Positions 16,412 through 25,070 are shown, counted from the stretch's first letter. The stretch is 38,501 bases of DNA from Bacillus norwichensis (GCF_014836955.1 NZ_JACSPV010000041.1:1-38501); one strand, 5' to 3'. Program-made: numbers and translations. Notes: generated by a model from the sequence alone, not told the origin.

Positions 16412-17863
16412 TTATTTAGATGTTCTTTTTTCTATTTCAGCATGTCTTTCTTCCCAGAACGTCGCATTTTTTATTCCGAGTTTAATAGGATTAAAAATAG
16501 GATCAACTCCCAATGCTTTTTGTTGTTCGTAGTCCTTAAGAGTATTTAATACTGGTTTTCGTAATAAGAAAATTCCGATAACATTTATCCAAGTGATGAG
16601 CCCAACGCCTATATCGGCTATTGCCCAAATTAAGTTGGCTGATACAATTCCACCGTAGAACGTAGAAAGAATTACAGTCACTCTTAATATATTCTTATAA
16701 ATTTGTTTATCACCAAAAATATAAACAAAGTTTGTCTCTGCAACATATGCAATAAACAATAAAGTTGTAATAGCAAAGAAAAATACGGCTATTGCTACAA
16801 ACATACTACCAAATCCATTAAAGACAGAATCAACTGCGAGTTGAGTATAGCTTACTCCAATCTCAGTATTACCTATATTGTTTACTAGAAAACCACCAGC
16901 TGGATTTTCAACATTATATTTTCCAGTTATCAAAATCATAAATGCGGTTGCACTACACACAATAATTGTGTCAATGAATACACCAAGAGCTTGTACTAAC
17001 CCTTGCTTGGCTGGATGCGTGACATCGGCCGATGAAGCTGCATGTGGGGCAGTACCTTGACCTGCTTCATTCGAATAAATTCCTCGTTTTACTCCCCAGG
17101 CAATAGCGGTACCAATAATTCCTCCAAAGGTTTCCTCAACTCCAAACGCACTAGAGAAAATTAAAGCTATTATACTTGGTAATTGATCTATATTCATGAC
17201 TATTATAAGTAAAGCTATTAAAATGTATGCAAGCGCCATAAACGGAACAACAATCTCCGAAAATTTCGCAAACCTCTTAACCCCGCCGAAAATAACAACG
17301 CTGACCAATGCACAAATAAATATTGTCATAAAGATAGGCTTTATATTAAAAGCCGTACTAAAAGATGCAGTTATCCCATTTGATTGAACACCTGTAAGAA
17401 GCACACCATAAGCAAATGCAATAGTGATGGCAAATAGTGAGCCGTACCATTTTTTTCCTAACCCTTTAGACAGATAGTAAGCAGGGCCCCCACGAAATTC
17501 ATCACCATTTTTTTCCTTATATATTTGTCCTAATGTGCTTTCAACAAAAGAAGTGGCCATTCCAATAAATGCCATAAACCACATCCAGAATACAGCACCT
17601 GGACCTCCCAAAGCAATAGCCGTAGCAACTCCAGCTATATTCCCAATACCGACACGCCCCGCAATTGACATTAATAACGCTTGGTAAGAAGATACACCTG
17701 TTTTCGACGTATTTCTTTCAAGCATTACTCTTACCATTTCTTTCAAATGTCTAATTTGTAAAAACTTAGTCTTGAAAGAGTAGAATAAACCTACTGCAAT
17801 GATCAAAACGACAAGTGCGTTGCTCCACACAATAGAATTAATGAACTCAACTACTTTTTCCAT
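16412..17863 (-). CDS. AGCS family sodium:amino-acid symporter
   Basis: Integral membrane protein, 483 residues from the ATG that follows GGGGG (17863). An in-frame ATG at 17884 has no ribosome binding site. It has about eleven helices. The alanine/glycine:cation symporter signature is visible (GRVGIGNIAGVATAIALGGP, FWMWFMAFIGMATSFVESTL, the GGPAYYLSKGLG loop, and SNEAGQGTAPHAAS). Known members import alanine, glycine or glutamine with sodium. It is the last gene of an operon with an aminotransferase, KDPG aldolase and KDG kinase, which is an unusual partnership. Family is certain; the true substrate may be an amino sugar acid rather than alanine. Confidence 0.92.
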   Translation of the reverse strand: MEKVVEFINSIVWSNALVVLIIAVGLFYSFKTKFLQIRHLKEMVRVMLERNTSKTGVSSYQALLMSIAGRVGIGNIAGVATAIALGGPGAVFWMWFMAFIGMATSFVESTLGQIYKEKNGDEFRGGPAYYLSKGLGKKWYGSLFAITIAFAYGVLLTGVQSNGITASFSTAFNIKPIFMTIFICALVSVVIFGGVKRFAKFSEIVVPFMALAYILIALLIIVMNIDQLPSIIALIFSSAFGVEETFGGIIGTAIAWGVKRGIYSNEAGQGTAPHAASSADVTHPAKQGLVQALGVFIDTIIVCSATAFMILITGKYNVENPAGGFLVNNIGNTEIGVSYTQLAVDSVFNGFGSMFVAIAVFFFAITTLLFIAYVAETNFVYIFGDKQIYKNILRVTVILSTFYGGIVSANLIWAIADIGVGLITWINVIGIFLLRKPVLNTLKDYEQQKALGVDPIFNPIKLGIKNATFWEERHAEIEKRTSK

Positions 17864-17910
17864 AAACAACCCCCATATCTTCAAAGCTTCTACTATTCAA
17901 TCTAAAAGTA

Positions 17911-19065
17911 TTAGTAATTTTTCTTTACATGTTCCCCAATTCGCCGAACAGCTTCAACTAGATTTTCATCTGAAGTAGCAAATGAAAAGCGCAAATACCC
18001 TTCGCCCATCCTTCCAAATGCAGACCCCGGGGTAACCGCAACTCCTGCCTCTGTTAAGAGTTCTATTGCGAAATCCTCTGATGATTTCTTAAACTCCTTA
18101 ATATTAGGAAAAGCATAAAAACTGCCCTCCGTATTAATACACGAAAAACCGGGAATTTCATTCAACCCAGTAATTAGAATTTCTCGGCGCCGTTTATAAT
18201 GCTCTAGCATCTCATTAACAATTGATTGTGGCCCATTAATTGCTTCTACAGCTGCTTTCTGAATAAAAGGAGGTATACATGAGGCAATTCCTTCTTGAAT
18301 TTTTGGCATAGTAGAAATAATTTCCTCATTACCGATGACAAATCCTACTCGCCATCCAGTCATAGCATAGGTTTTGGATAGACTATTAATAATGAGCACA
18401 TTATCTCTCACCTCAGGAATTTGAGCGATGCTAAAATGCACTTTATCATCATAAATAATTTTTTCGTATACCTCGTCAGAAATAACGATTAAATTATGTT
18501 TTAACACTACTTCTGCCAACTCTTTTATATCCTGTTCATCCAGCACAGCCCCCAGTGGGTTACTAGGAGAGTTCAGAATAATGGCTTTTGTTTTAGGAGT
18601 AATGGCTTTTTCAACATCTTCTGCCTTTAATTTAAATGCATTCTCTTCATAAACCGGAACAGGGACCGCTTTCCCACCAAGCATGAGAACCTGTCCTATA
18701 TAATTGGGATAAGCAGGATCAGCAATAATGACTTCATCACCAGGATTGATTGTTGCCACCAGGGCTAACATTATTGCCTCCATTCCTCCAAAAGCTACCA
18801 TAATTTGTTCTGGAGTATATTCCACCCCAAATTCAACCGTATACTTTTTTGCTACTGCCTGACGAAGTTCATCCGTTCCGGCATTTGAGACATAATGGGT
18901 AAGGTTTTCGTCAATGCCCTTCTTCGCAGCTATTTTTATATGATCCGGTGTTTCAAAATTCGGTTCTCCTACTGTAAGCTTGATAATATCTTCATATTGG
19001 TTTGCTAGTTCGAACATACGTCTAATAGCGGATGCAGGGTAGTTTTTTGCAATATTAGAAATCAT
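17911..19065 (-). CDS. class I/II PLP-dependent aminotransferase
   Basis: Fold-type I aminotransferase, 384 residues, cytoplasmic. PLP lysine is Lys231 (NSLSKTYAMTGWRVGF). Asn169 (NSPSNPLG), Asp197 and Tyr200 (ISDEVYEKI) complete the cofactor site, and the carboxylate arginine is in YLRFSFA. It resembles the aspartate/aromatic/N-acetyl-diaminopimelate aminotransferase group. It lies 27 bases downstream of the aldolase and 47 bases upstream of the symporter start. In this operon it could convert an imported 2-amino sugar acid to a 2-keto acid, or convert aldolase-derived pyruvate to alanine. The reaction is not decided by the sequence. Confidence 0.92.
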   Translation of the reverse strand: MISNIAKNYPASAIRRMFELANQYEDIIKLTVGEPNFETPDHIKIAAKKGIDENLTHYVSNAGTDELRQAVAKKYTVEFGVEYTPEQIMVAFGGMEAIMLALVATINPGDEVIIADPAYPNYIGQVLMLGGKAVPVPVYEENAFKLKAEDVEKAITPKTKAIILNSPSNPLGAVLDEQDIKELAEVVLKHNLIVISDEVYEKIIYDDKVHFSIAQIPEVRDNVLIINSLSKTYAMTGWRVGFVIGNEEIISTMPKIQEGIASCIPPFIQKAAVEAINGPQSIVNEMLEHYKRRREILITGLNEIPGFSCINTEGSFYAFPNIKEFKKSSEDFAIELLTEAGVAVTPGSAFGRMGEGYLRFSFATSDENLVEAVRRIGEHVKKNY

Positions 19066-19092
19066 AGATATCCTCCCTCAGGTTTAAATCAT

Positions 19093-19728
19093 TTATCTTG
19101 CTGACTGAACTTCACGAACAAATTTTTCAGCCTTCTTTGTTAAATCCTCTAAGAAATCACTTGAATTTTCCATTTTCATATTTACCAATGATCCTCCGAC
19201 TCCAATAGCAATTGCTCCAGATTTTATAAAGTCAGCTGCGTTTTCTAAATTAATTCCTCCAGTTGGGATCAGTGGAATTTGAGGAAGAGGACCTTTTATA
19301 TCTTTCAAATAAGCCGGTCCCAAGACCCCTGCTGGAAAAACTTTAACCGCATCGGCGCCTGCCTCATAAGCCTTAAGAATTTCTGTTGGTGTAAAAGCGC
19401 CTGGAACACTAGCAACTCCATAGCGTTTTGTTATTCTAATCGTTTCAACATTTACTGTTGGAGAAAAAATGAACTGTGAACCTGCCATAATGGCTGCCCT
19501 TGCTGTTTCCGAATCAAGTACTGTTCCAGCTCCAACAACAACTGAATCGCCAAGTTGAGTTCTTATGTTTTTAATAATACTTAGTGCATCAGGGGTTTCC
19601 ATAGTAATCTCTAATGTATTTACCCCGCCTCCAATCAATGCTTTAGCGATATTTAATGCATTGTCTGTGCGCAAACCTCTTAGCACAGCTATCACACCAT
19701 TTTCGATTACGGAATCTAAACTACTCAT
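19093..19728 (-). CDS. eda: 2-keto-3-deoxy-6-phosphogluconate (KDPG) aldolase
   Basis: Class I aldolase of the KDPG/KHG family, 211 residues, a single TIM barrel. Schiff-base Lys129 (GADAVKVFPAG), catalytic Glu40 (NTLEITMET) and the phosphate-binding glycines (IPTGGINLENA, GVGGSLV) are present. It cleaves KDPG to pyruvate and glyceraldehyde 3-phosphate. The frame is open from 19761, but AAAGGTGGG points to the ATG at 19728, which also leaves 13 bases after the kinase stop codon. It is the second gene of the operon. A 2-dehydro-3-deoxy-6-phosphogalactonate aldolase is the alternative within the family. Confidence 0.92.
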   Translation of the reverse strand: MSSLDSVIENGVIAVLRGLRTDNALNIAKALIGGGVNTLEITMETPDALSIIKNIRTQLGDSVVVGAGTVLDSETARAAIMAGSQFIFSPTVNVETIRITKRYGVASVPGAFTPTEILKAYEAGADAVKVFPAGVLGPAYLKDIKGPLPQIPLIPTGGINLENAADFIKSGAIAIGVGGSLVNMKMENSSDFLEDLTKKAEKFVREVQSAR

Positions 19729-19741
19729 GTCTTTCCCACCT

Positions 19742-20686
19742 TTATCTGTATATTTCCTCATTTTGATTTAATACAAATGCTTCAATTTCTTCTCTGGTAG
19801 GAAGTCCCTCGACATCTCCATTTATCATTGTTACAAGTGCACCAACAGCATTACCTCTTTCGACGGCTTTATGAAGAGATAATTGGTCCAACAATCCAGA
19901 GATCAATCCTGCTGAAAATCCATCTCCTGCACCAACTGGATCTACAACTTGGTTAACGTGAAAACCAGCTACGTGTTTATATTCTTCATTGGTAGCATAA
20001 TAAGCACCTTGGGCTCCGACTTTTATGACAACTGTGGGAACTCCTTGTTTTAAAAAGAACTCTCCAATCTTTTTAGGATCTTTTTCACCAGTAAGAAACT
20101 CTCCTTCACTCACCCCTGGTAAAAAAATATCAGATTGAATAGCAATATCTAAAAGCACCTTGCGTGCACGCTCTTCACTCCAAAGTTTTCTTCTCAAGTT
20201 CGGATCAAACACAATTTTTATTCCGTGTTTTTTTGCGATTGCAATCGCCCTTAATATCATTTCATGACAGCTATCACTTAAAGCTGGTGTTATTCCAGTA
20301 AGGTGAAGATATTTTGCTTTAGAAATGTATGCGGGATCTAAATCATTGGCAGACATTCGGCTAGCTGCTGAATTTTTTCTATAATATTGAACTCGAATAT
20401 CATTAGAACGACGCAACTCTTTAAAATAAATAGCGGTTTGGGCACTGTCATCCATTTTCACCTGACTTACGTCAACACCTTCTCCACGTACAAATGACAA
20501 GATCGCCTTACCAAATTCATCGTCACCCAAGCGGCTAATCCACCCGGCTTGATGTCCTAATCGTGCTAAACCAATCGCAACATTACTCTCAGCTCCTCCT
20601 ATTTTTTTATTGAACTGAGTAGAATATCGCATGGTTGATTCTGGTGTAAAAAGAACCATTGTTTCACCAATTGTTATAACATCCAC
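19742..20686 (-). CDS. kdgK: 2-keto-3-deoxygluconate kinase (PfkB family)
   Basis: Ribokinase-family sugar kinase, 314 residues. The N-terminal FTPESTMRYSTQFNKKIGGA and GGAESNVAIGLARLG segments and the C-terminal DPVGAGDGFSAGLISG signature, with catalytic Asp in GAGD, are present. It phosphorylates KDG to KDPG, feeding the aldolase immediately downstream. The start is the GTG at 20686, 7 bases after AGGAGG; the longer frame from 20713 runs through the operator. It is the first gene of the operon, behind an IclR-type operator and a cre site, so it should be induced by a sugar acid and repressed when glucose is present. Confidence 0.9.
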   Translation of the reverse strand: MDVITIGETMVLFTPESTMRYSTQFNKKIGGAESNVAIGLARLGHQAGWISRLGDDEFGKAILSFVRGEGVDVSQVKMDDSAQTAIYFKELRRSNDIRVQYYRKNSAASRMSANDLDPAYISKAKYLHLTGITPALSDSCHEMILRAIAIAKKHGIKIVFDPNLRRKLWSEERARKVLLDIAIQSDIFLPGVSEGEFLTGEKDPKKIGEFFLKQGVPTVVIKVGAQGAYYATNEEYKHVAGFHVNQVVDPVGAGDGFSAGLISGLLDQLSLHKAVERGNAVGALVTMINGDVEGLPTREEIEAFVLNQNEEIYR

Positions 20687-20706
20687 AAATAATCCTCCTA
20701 GCTTAT

Positions 20707-20734
20707 GTTCCACAATACGGAACGATGTTCCACA
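20707..20734. promoter_or_regulatory. IclR-type operator upstream of kdgK
   Basis: Three half-sites alternate: GTTCC (20707-20711), GGAAC (20719-20723), GTTCC (20727-20731). Adjacent pairs form the inverted repeats GTTCC-N7-GGAAC and GGAAC-GAT-GTTCC. The position abuts the ribosome binding site of kdgK. It is probably bound by the IclR regulator at 15525-16289. Confidence 0.7.
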
Positions 20735-20769
20735 TTAATACTAAATAAAAAACACCTCTTCAGAGTTAT

Positions 20770-20784
20770 TGTAAACACTTCCAA
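20770..20784 (-). promoter_or_regulatory. catabolite-responsive element (cre)
   Basis: On the minus strand TTGGAAGTGTTTACA matches the CcpA cre consensus WTGNAANCGNWNNCW at all but one position (T for the central C). It lies 84-98 bases upstream of the kdgK start. Confidence 0.72.
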
Positions 20785-20891
20785 AAAAATGCCTCTTATA
20801 ATCCATTGTAAAAACTTATAGTATATTTAGCAAGTAAAAAATTAAAAACAGCGAAGCCCCACACATCTATCAACGAAAAAATGCGCGTTTT

Positions 20892-21034
20892 AAAACATTT
20901 TCAAATAGTGTAATCGAAGTATTCCTCTGCCTGGTCATGAAATTATCGAAAGACTAGTCATTTAGCTGAAAACGACATAGGTGACGAATTGGATTTAAAT
21001 AGATTAGTGGGACACAAACACTCAGAGGATGTTA
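20892..21034 (+). pseudogene. relic of a sigma-54 activator gene
   Basis: Nucleotide similarity in order to the 3' part of the activator gene at 13781-15493. TTTCAAAT.GTGTAATCGAA, GAAAGACTAGTC, CTGAAAACGA and ACAAACACTC.GAGGA all recur. The stretch between the first two blocks is shortened and several frames are broken. It encodes nothing intact. It shows that part of a paralogous gene, or a duplication of this one, once stood here. Confidence 0.8.
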
Positions 21035-21066
21035 AAAAATCCCATGCAAGAAAACCTTGCATGGGG
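21034..21066 (-). terminator. terminator of the glycerol dehydrogenase gene
   Basis: CCCATGCAAG and CTTGCATGGG form a 10-bp stem with a 5-base loop. On the minus strand it is followed by ATTTTTTAAC. It is placed 31 bases after the stop codon. Confidence 0.9.
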
Positions 21067-21096
21067 AGATAAAATTTAATAAATTTCTCAAAAAAA

Positions 21097-22200
21097 CTAT
21101 CCCTGATAATGCTCTGCTAATGCATTGGCGGTAATAATAGCTTGATACACATCATCGGGAGTAATCGGATGCGGCATATTTTTCATTGTATCTTCTTCTG
21201 AACATGCAGCTTCTGCTACTTGCCTCCACTCTTCTTCTCGAAATTCATCAAGGCCAAGATCTTTTAAAGTTAATGGCAGACCTACCTCTTTAATAAAATT
21301 AATGACCGTTTCGATTTCCTCTTTTGGTGCACTTTCTAACACAAGTTGTGTTAATAACCCAAATACTACTTTTTCACCATGTTGTGTGCGATGAAGTGAT
21401 GGAACAGCAGTCATTCCGTTATGAATGGCGTGAGCAGCAGCCAAGCCTCCAGCTTCAGCACCAATACCGCTTAGGTAAATAGTGGCCTCAATCGTATTTT
21501 CAACTGCCGAGGTAGACATTCCCTGATCCACAGCAATTTTAGCTTGTAGGCCATATTCTAAAATTGTATCATAGCACATTTTAGCTAATCCCAATCCCGA
21601 AAGAGATGGTTTTAAATTCACTAAATTATCGCCATTTTTATGGTAACATGCTCGCGCCTCAAAATAAGTGGCTAGCGCATCACCTATACCTGCTACAAAA
21701 AAACGTGTCGGAGCTGCTGCTAAAATTTTCGTATCAGCTAATACAACATCCGGATTTGCTGGTAAGAATAAGTATCGATCAAAAGAACCATCTGTATTGT
21801 AAATAACCGCAAGTGCTGTACATGGCGCATCTGTTGAAGCAATGGTTGGGAAAATAACTACAGGTAAATGCTCATAATAGGCAGTCGCTTTAGCAGTGTC
21901 TAGCGTTTTTCCGCCACCAATTCCAACAATGACATTTGCTCCTGATTTCCTCACCTCTTCACGGTGCTTATCAATTTCTTCTTGAGTAATTTCATAATTA
22001 AACTTAACAAATTCGCTTTGATGTCCTTCAGCCTTTAAAGACTCACCAGCTTCTTCTTTTGCACGTTCGAGAATAAATTCATCACATATAACATAAGCAT
22101 GATCGCCATATATCTTTGTATACGTTGATAATCCTTCTAGTAAGTTCTGACCTATGATAAATTTCTTCGGTGATGTAACGGATTTTGGTGTTTTAAACAT
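21097..22200 (-). CDS. gldA: glycerol dehydrogenase, NAD-dependent iron-containing ADH family
   Basis: 367 residues, the usual length. NAD-binding GIGGGKTLDTAKA, GIGDALATYFEA (metal Asp), HAIHNGM and HRTQHGEKVVFG (metal His residues) match the zinc-dependent glycerol dehydrogenase group. It oxidises glycerol to dihydroxyacetone; 1,2-diols are also accepted in this family. The frame is open from 22254, but AGAAGGAG directs the ATG at 22200 (MFKTPKSVTSPKKF). It appears monocistronic, with its own terminator. A dihydroxyacetone kinase partner is not in the window. Confidence 0.92.
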   Translation of the reverse strand: MFKTPKSVTSPKKFIIGQNLLEGLSTYTKIYGDHAYVICDEFILERAKEEAGESLKAEGHQSEFVKFNYEITQEEIDKHREEVRKSGANVIVGIGGGKTLDTAKATAYYEHLPVVIFPTIASTDAPCTALAVIYNTDGSFDRYLFLPANPDVVLADTKILAAAPTRFFVAGIGDALATYFEARACYHKNGDNLVNLKPSLSGLGLAKMCYDTILEYGLQAKIAVDQGMSTSAVENTIEATIYLSGIGAEAGGLAAAHAIHNGMTAVPSLHRTQHGEKVVFGLLTQLVLESAPKEEIETVINFIKEVGLPLTLKDLGLDEFREEEWRQVAEAACSEEDTMKNMPHPITPDDVYQAIITANALAEHYQG

Positions 22201-22340
22201 ATAATGTATGCTCCTTCTACTCGGGTTTCTTAAGGTATTATTTACTCCAAGCAAAGAAATATTACAGGAAAAGTCCCCATATTACATCTAAAATCCATTT
22301 TTATTAGAAAAATAGAAGCTTCCCTTGATGAGCGTGGTGT

Positions 22341-22436
22341 CTGTCGCTTCACTTGCACTTGTACTTCTTATACGTCGGCAGGCTCAGAACGCGACGTCCT
22401 GTCGCTTTGCTTGCACTAGGACATCCTGTCAGTCGT
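22341..22436. repeat. GC-rich intergenic repeat
   Basis: CTGTCGCTTCACTTGCACTT (22341-22360) recurs as CTGTCGCTTTGCTTGCACTA (22399-22418), with GCAGG/CCTGTC-type short inverted segments between and after. Composition is clearly more GC-rich than its surroundings. It looks like a dispersed Bacillaceae intergenic repeat, but only this locus is visible here. Confidence 0.55.
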
Positions 22437-22445
22437 AGCTACACA

Positions 22446-22478
22446 AAAAAAGAGCAAAACGATTTGTTTGCTCTTTCT
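22446..22478 (-). terminator. terminator of the Mhq-like operon
   Basis: AAAGAGCAAA (22449-22458) pairs with TTTGCTCTTT (22467-22476) around an 8-base loop. The minus-strand tail is TTTTTTTGTG. It lies just past the wrbA remnant. Confidence 0.88.
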
Positions 22479-22493
22479 GTCAATCACAAAGGT

Positions 22494-22840
22494 TTATTGA
22501 TTACCTTTTTTAACCCACTCTGCCACAGTAACTGTACGTGTTGCTTGGTGTTTTACAGCTGCTTCAACATCCTCGATCATTTTTCCATCTTGACCGACTG
22601 TTACGCTTGTTCCATATGGATTTCCGCCTGCTCCGAAGGTAACTGGGTCAGTATATCCAGGAGTTGCGATAATAGCACCCCAGTGCATCATAGAAGTGTA
22701 GAGGGATAACAAAGTAGCTTCTTGACCTCCATGTGGATTTTGTGCAGAAGTCATCGCACTGACTACTTTATTCACAGTTTTACCGCTTGTCCTTCCATTT
22801 CCATTAATATATATTTTTCCACATTTACCCAGAGTATGTG
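22494..22840 (-). pseudogene. 5'-truncated wrbA-like NAD(P)H:quinone oxidoreductase
   Basis: The readable 93 residues are the C-terminal half of a WrbA flavodoxin-like quinone reductase (MTSAQNPHGGQEATLLSLYT, the MHWGAIIATPGYTDP strand, GNPYGTSV). Upstream, a degraded stretch still reads TLGK...SGKTVNKVVS, but the FMN-binding N-terminal half is absent and no ribosome binding site serves the internal ATG at 22775. It was probably the last gene of the quinone-stress operon and is now non-functional. Confidence 0.82.
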
Positions 22841-22874
22841 CTAATTAGAGTAACGAGGTACATAACATGACGGC

Positions 22875-23480
22875 TCACGATAGAGCTGAATACCATTTAC
22901 TAGCTGCTTCAACCTCTGAAGCAGTTAATTGGTGACCCCGGTTTTCCCAATAAAGTTCTACTTGTGCCTTCGCCTGTTCCAATAACTCTTGTAGTTCTAA
23001 CGATTCGGCCGATGAGCAAATAGGATCGTTGGTTCCGGCTGCAATGAACACAGATTTTCCGGATAAATCAGGAAGCTCTATGCCCCTTCTAGGAACCATA
23101 GGGTGATGAAGGATTGCCCCTTTCAAGGCGTCTTGATAATGGAATAATAGGCTCGCCGCGATATTGGCTCCGTTTGAGTAGCCAATCGCTATGATATTGT
23201 TGCGATCAAACTCATATTTTTCGGCAGCTTCATCTAGAAATTCATTTAGTTCCTTCGTCCGGAAAATAAGATCCTCTTCATCAAATATGCCTTCAGCCAG
23301 TCTTTTAAAGAAGCGCGGCATTCCATTTTCCAAGACATTTCCCCGAACACTTAATACAGAAGCGTCCCCATCAATTCTTCCTGCAAGGGGCAATAAGTCC
23401 AACTCACTTCCCCCAGTTCCATGCAGTAATAAAAGCGTTGGTTTATGTGGATCTTTTCCTTTATTGAATATATGTTTCAT
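22875..23480 (-). CDS. MhqD-like alpha/beta hydrolase (carboxylesterase)
   Basis: 201 residues, alpha/beta hydrolase fold. The oxyanion loop LLLLHGTGGSELDL, nucleophile elbow GYSNGAN (Ser near 115), Asp in AAGTNDPIC and His in ENRGHQLT form the triad. It is closest in pattern to the phospholipase/carboxylesterase family containing MhqD of Bacillus subtilis, a member of the hydroquinone/catechol response. Its ATG overlaps the stop of the upstream dioxygenase (TAATG), so the two are translationally coupled. It presumably hydrolyses ring-cleavage products or quinone adducts; the substrate is not established. Confidence 0.88.
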   Translation of the reverse strand: MKHIFNKGKDPHKPTLLLLHGTGGSELDLLPLAGRIDGDASVLSVRGNVLENGMPRFFKRLAEGIFDEEDLIFRTKELNEFLDEAAEKYEFDRNNIIAIGYSNGANIAASLLFHYQDALKGAILHHPMVPRRGIELPDLSGKSVFIAAGTNDPICSSAESLELQELLEQAKAQVELYWENRGHQLTASEVEAASKWYSALS

Positions 23481-24424
23481 TATAATTCCCCCTCCAAAAC
23501 ACGGACCTTCACGGGAGGTAAAGTTTCCTCCAGTTCAGCTCGTTTTGACTCTAACCATGACGGCAACATCAAGTTTTCTCCCAGTTCTGCGACAGGTTCA
23601 TCAACTGAAAAACCAGGTGGGTCAGTCGCTATTTCAAAGAGGATTCCGCCTGCCTCATGAAAATAGATCGATTTAAAATAGTTCCGATCTAATACTTGGG
23701 TTGGGTGATAACCCTTCTCTTCTAAAAGCGATCTCCATTTTAGTAGCTCTTCTTCATTCTTTGCTCTCCAGGCTATATGATGAACCGTTCCAGCTCCCAT
23801 TAAACCTCGTACAGAGGGTGTAAGCTTAATGTCAATTGTATGTACAATCTGTGATTCCGATTTAAATCTAAGAAACCCTTCTTGATCACCTATACATGTA
23901 AGCCCTAAAATATCCTCAAGCATCTCAGCTGTTTTATGCGGCTGGGCTGAAATTAATGTAGCACCACTGAACCCTTTAATTGCTTGTTCTGGTTCAATAC
24001 CTGCAGCATTCCAATGATTAACTGGGCCTTCATCTTGTTCCACCAGTTCAACTTCCAAACCGTCAGGATCTTGAAAACTCAAATGTGTTTCCTCGAAGCG
24101 AACGAATGTAAAGAACTTCACCTCAAATTTTTCCAATCGACTTTTCCAAAAATCAATCGAACCTTTTGGGATCGCATAGCTAGACACTCCAACTTGCCCT
24201 TTACCAATGCGTCCCTTTAACTGTTCAGCCCATGGAAAGAAAGTAATGAGCGTTCCTGGTTCTCCTGTTTCGTTGCCAAAATATAAATGATAGACTTCGG
24301 GACGATCAAAATTGATGGTCTTTTTGACAAGCCGTAACCCAAGGACTCCTGCATAAAAGTCAATATTCCTTTGGGCATCGTTTACCATTGAAGATATATG
24401 ATGAATACCAGATGTTTTTTGCAT
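23480..24424 (-). CDS. MhqO/MhqE-like ring-cleaving dioxygenase
   Basis: 314 residues, two vicinal-oxygen-chelate (glyoxalase-type) modules. Metal ligands appear at GIHHISSMVND in module 1, GTVHHIAWRA and GGILFEIATDPPGF in module 2. Members are thiol- and quinone-stress-induced proteins thought to open hydroquinone or catechol rings. It is clearly paralogous to the dioxygenase at 25092-26030 (both have LGLRLVKKT and LFEIATDPPGF). It is coupled to the MhqD-like gene and 38 bases downstream of the flavin reductase-like gene. AAAGGAGGGGG precedes the ATG. Confidence 0.9.
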   Translation of the reverse strand: MQKTSGIHHISSMVNDAQRNIDFYAGVLGLRLVKKTINFDRPEVYHLYFGNETGEPGTLITFFPWAEQLKGRIGKGQVGVSSYAIPKGSIDFWKSRLEKFEVKFFTFVRFEETHLSFQDPDGLEVELVEQDEGPVNHWNAAGIEPEQAIKGFSGATLISAQPHKTAEMLEDILGLTCIGDQEGFLRFKSESQIVHTIDIKLTPSVRGLMGAGTVHHIAWRAKNEEELLKWRSLLEEKGYHPTQVLDRNYFKSIYFHEAGGILFEIATDPPGFSVDEPVAELGENLMLPSWLESKRAELEETLPPVKVRVLEGEL

Positions 24425-24461
24425 TTACTCCCCCTCCTTTCCCTTTGGATCATTTAAAGTT

Positions 24462-25070
24462 CTATTTAGGTCGTTCGATTGCAAACATCTCTCCGATTTT
24501 CGCATAATTAGCACCAGCTAACCGACTGACAGCCGCCAATCCTCTAGGATCAATTCTTCCATTTTCATAAAGAGCATTTTCAACATGGAATTGAATGACT
24601 TGTCCAATGAGCAAATCACAACCAGGCTGCTCTTTACCTCCCAATTCCACAGAGTGCTCTAGTATGCACTCCATGCGAATTTTTGCTTGTTCTACACCAG
24701 GTACAGTGATATGGGTGCTCTTCACTTGTGTTAATTCTGCCAGCTCAATTTCACTCTCAGAAGCGGGAAGATTCGCAGCAGTTTGATTAATTTTCTCAAC
24801 GTTTTGTTCATCCACAATATGAACGACAAATTCCCTCTTTTTTATAATGTTTCTAGCCGTATCCTTCTGTTTTCCATCAGGGCGCTGGATGGATAATGAA
24901 ATCATAGGAGGATTAGAAGAGACGATATTAAAATAACTAAAGGGAGCACCATTTAGTACGCCGTCTTCAGATAAAGTCGTCACGAAAGCAATCGGCCTTG
25001 GAATAATACTTCCAATAAGAAGTTTATAATTCTCTCTCTCAGTATTGTTACGAGGATCAATAGAAAGCAC
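24462..25070 (-). CDS. flavin reductase-like FMN-binding split-barrel protein
   Basis: 202 residues. The split-barrel pattern is SIIPRPIAFVTT, GAPFSYFNIVSSNPPMISLSI, FVVHIVDEQ, and a C-terminal ISRLAGANYAKIG, as in flavoredoxin/YwrF-type proteins that bind FMN. The frame opens with ATG at 25079, but that codon touches AAAGGG. The GTG at 25070 is 9 bases away and gives MLSIDP, which I prefer. It is sandwiched between two ring-cleaving dioxygenases, so it may supply reduced flavin or reduce a quinone in that pathway. The role is inferred from context. Confidence 0.85.
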   Translation of the reverse strand: MLSIDPRNNTERENYKLLIGSIIPRPIAFVTTLSEDGVLNGAPFSYFNIVSSNPPMISLSIQRPDGKQKDTARNIIKKREFVVHIVDEQNVEKINQTAANLPASESEIELAELTQVKSTHITVPGVEQAKIRMECILEHSVELGGKEQPGCDLLIGQVIQFHVENALYENGRIDPRGLAAVSRLAGANYAKIGEMFAIERPK

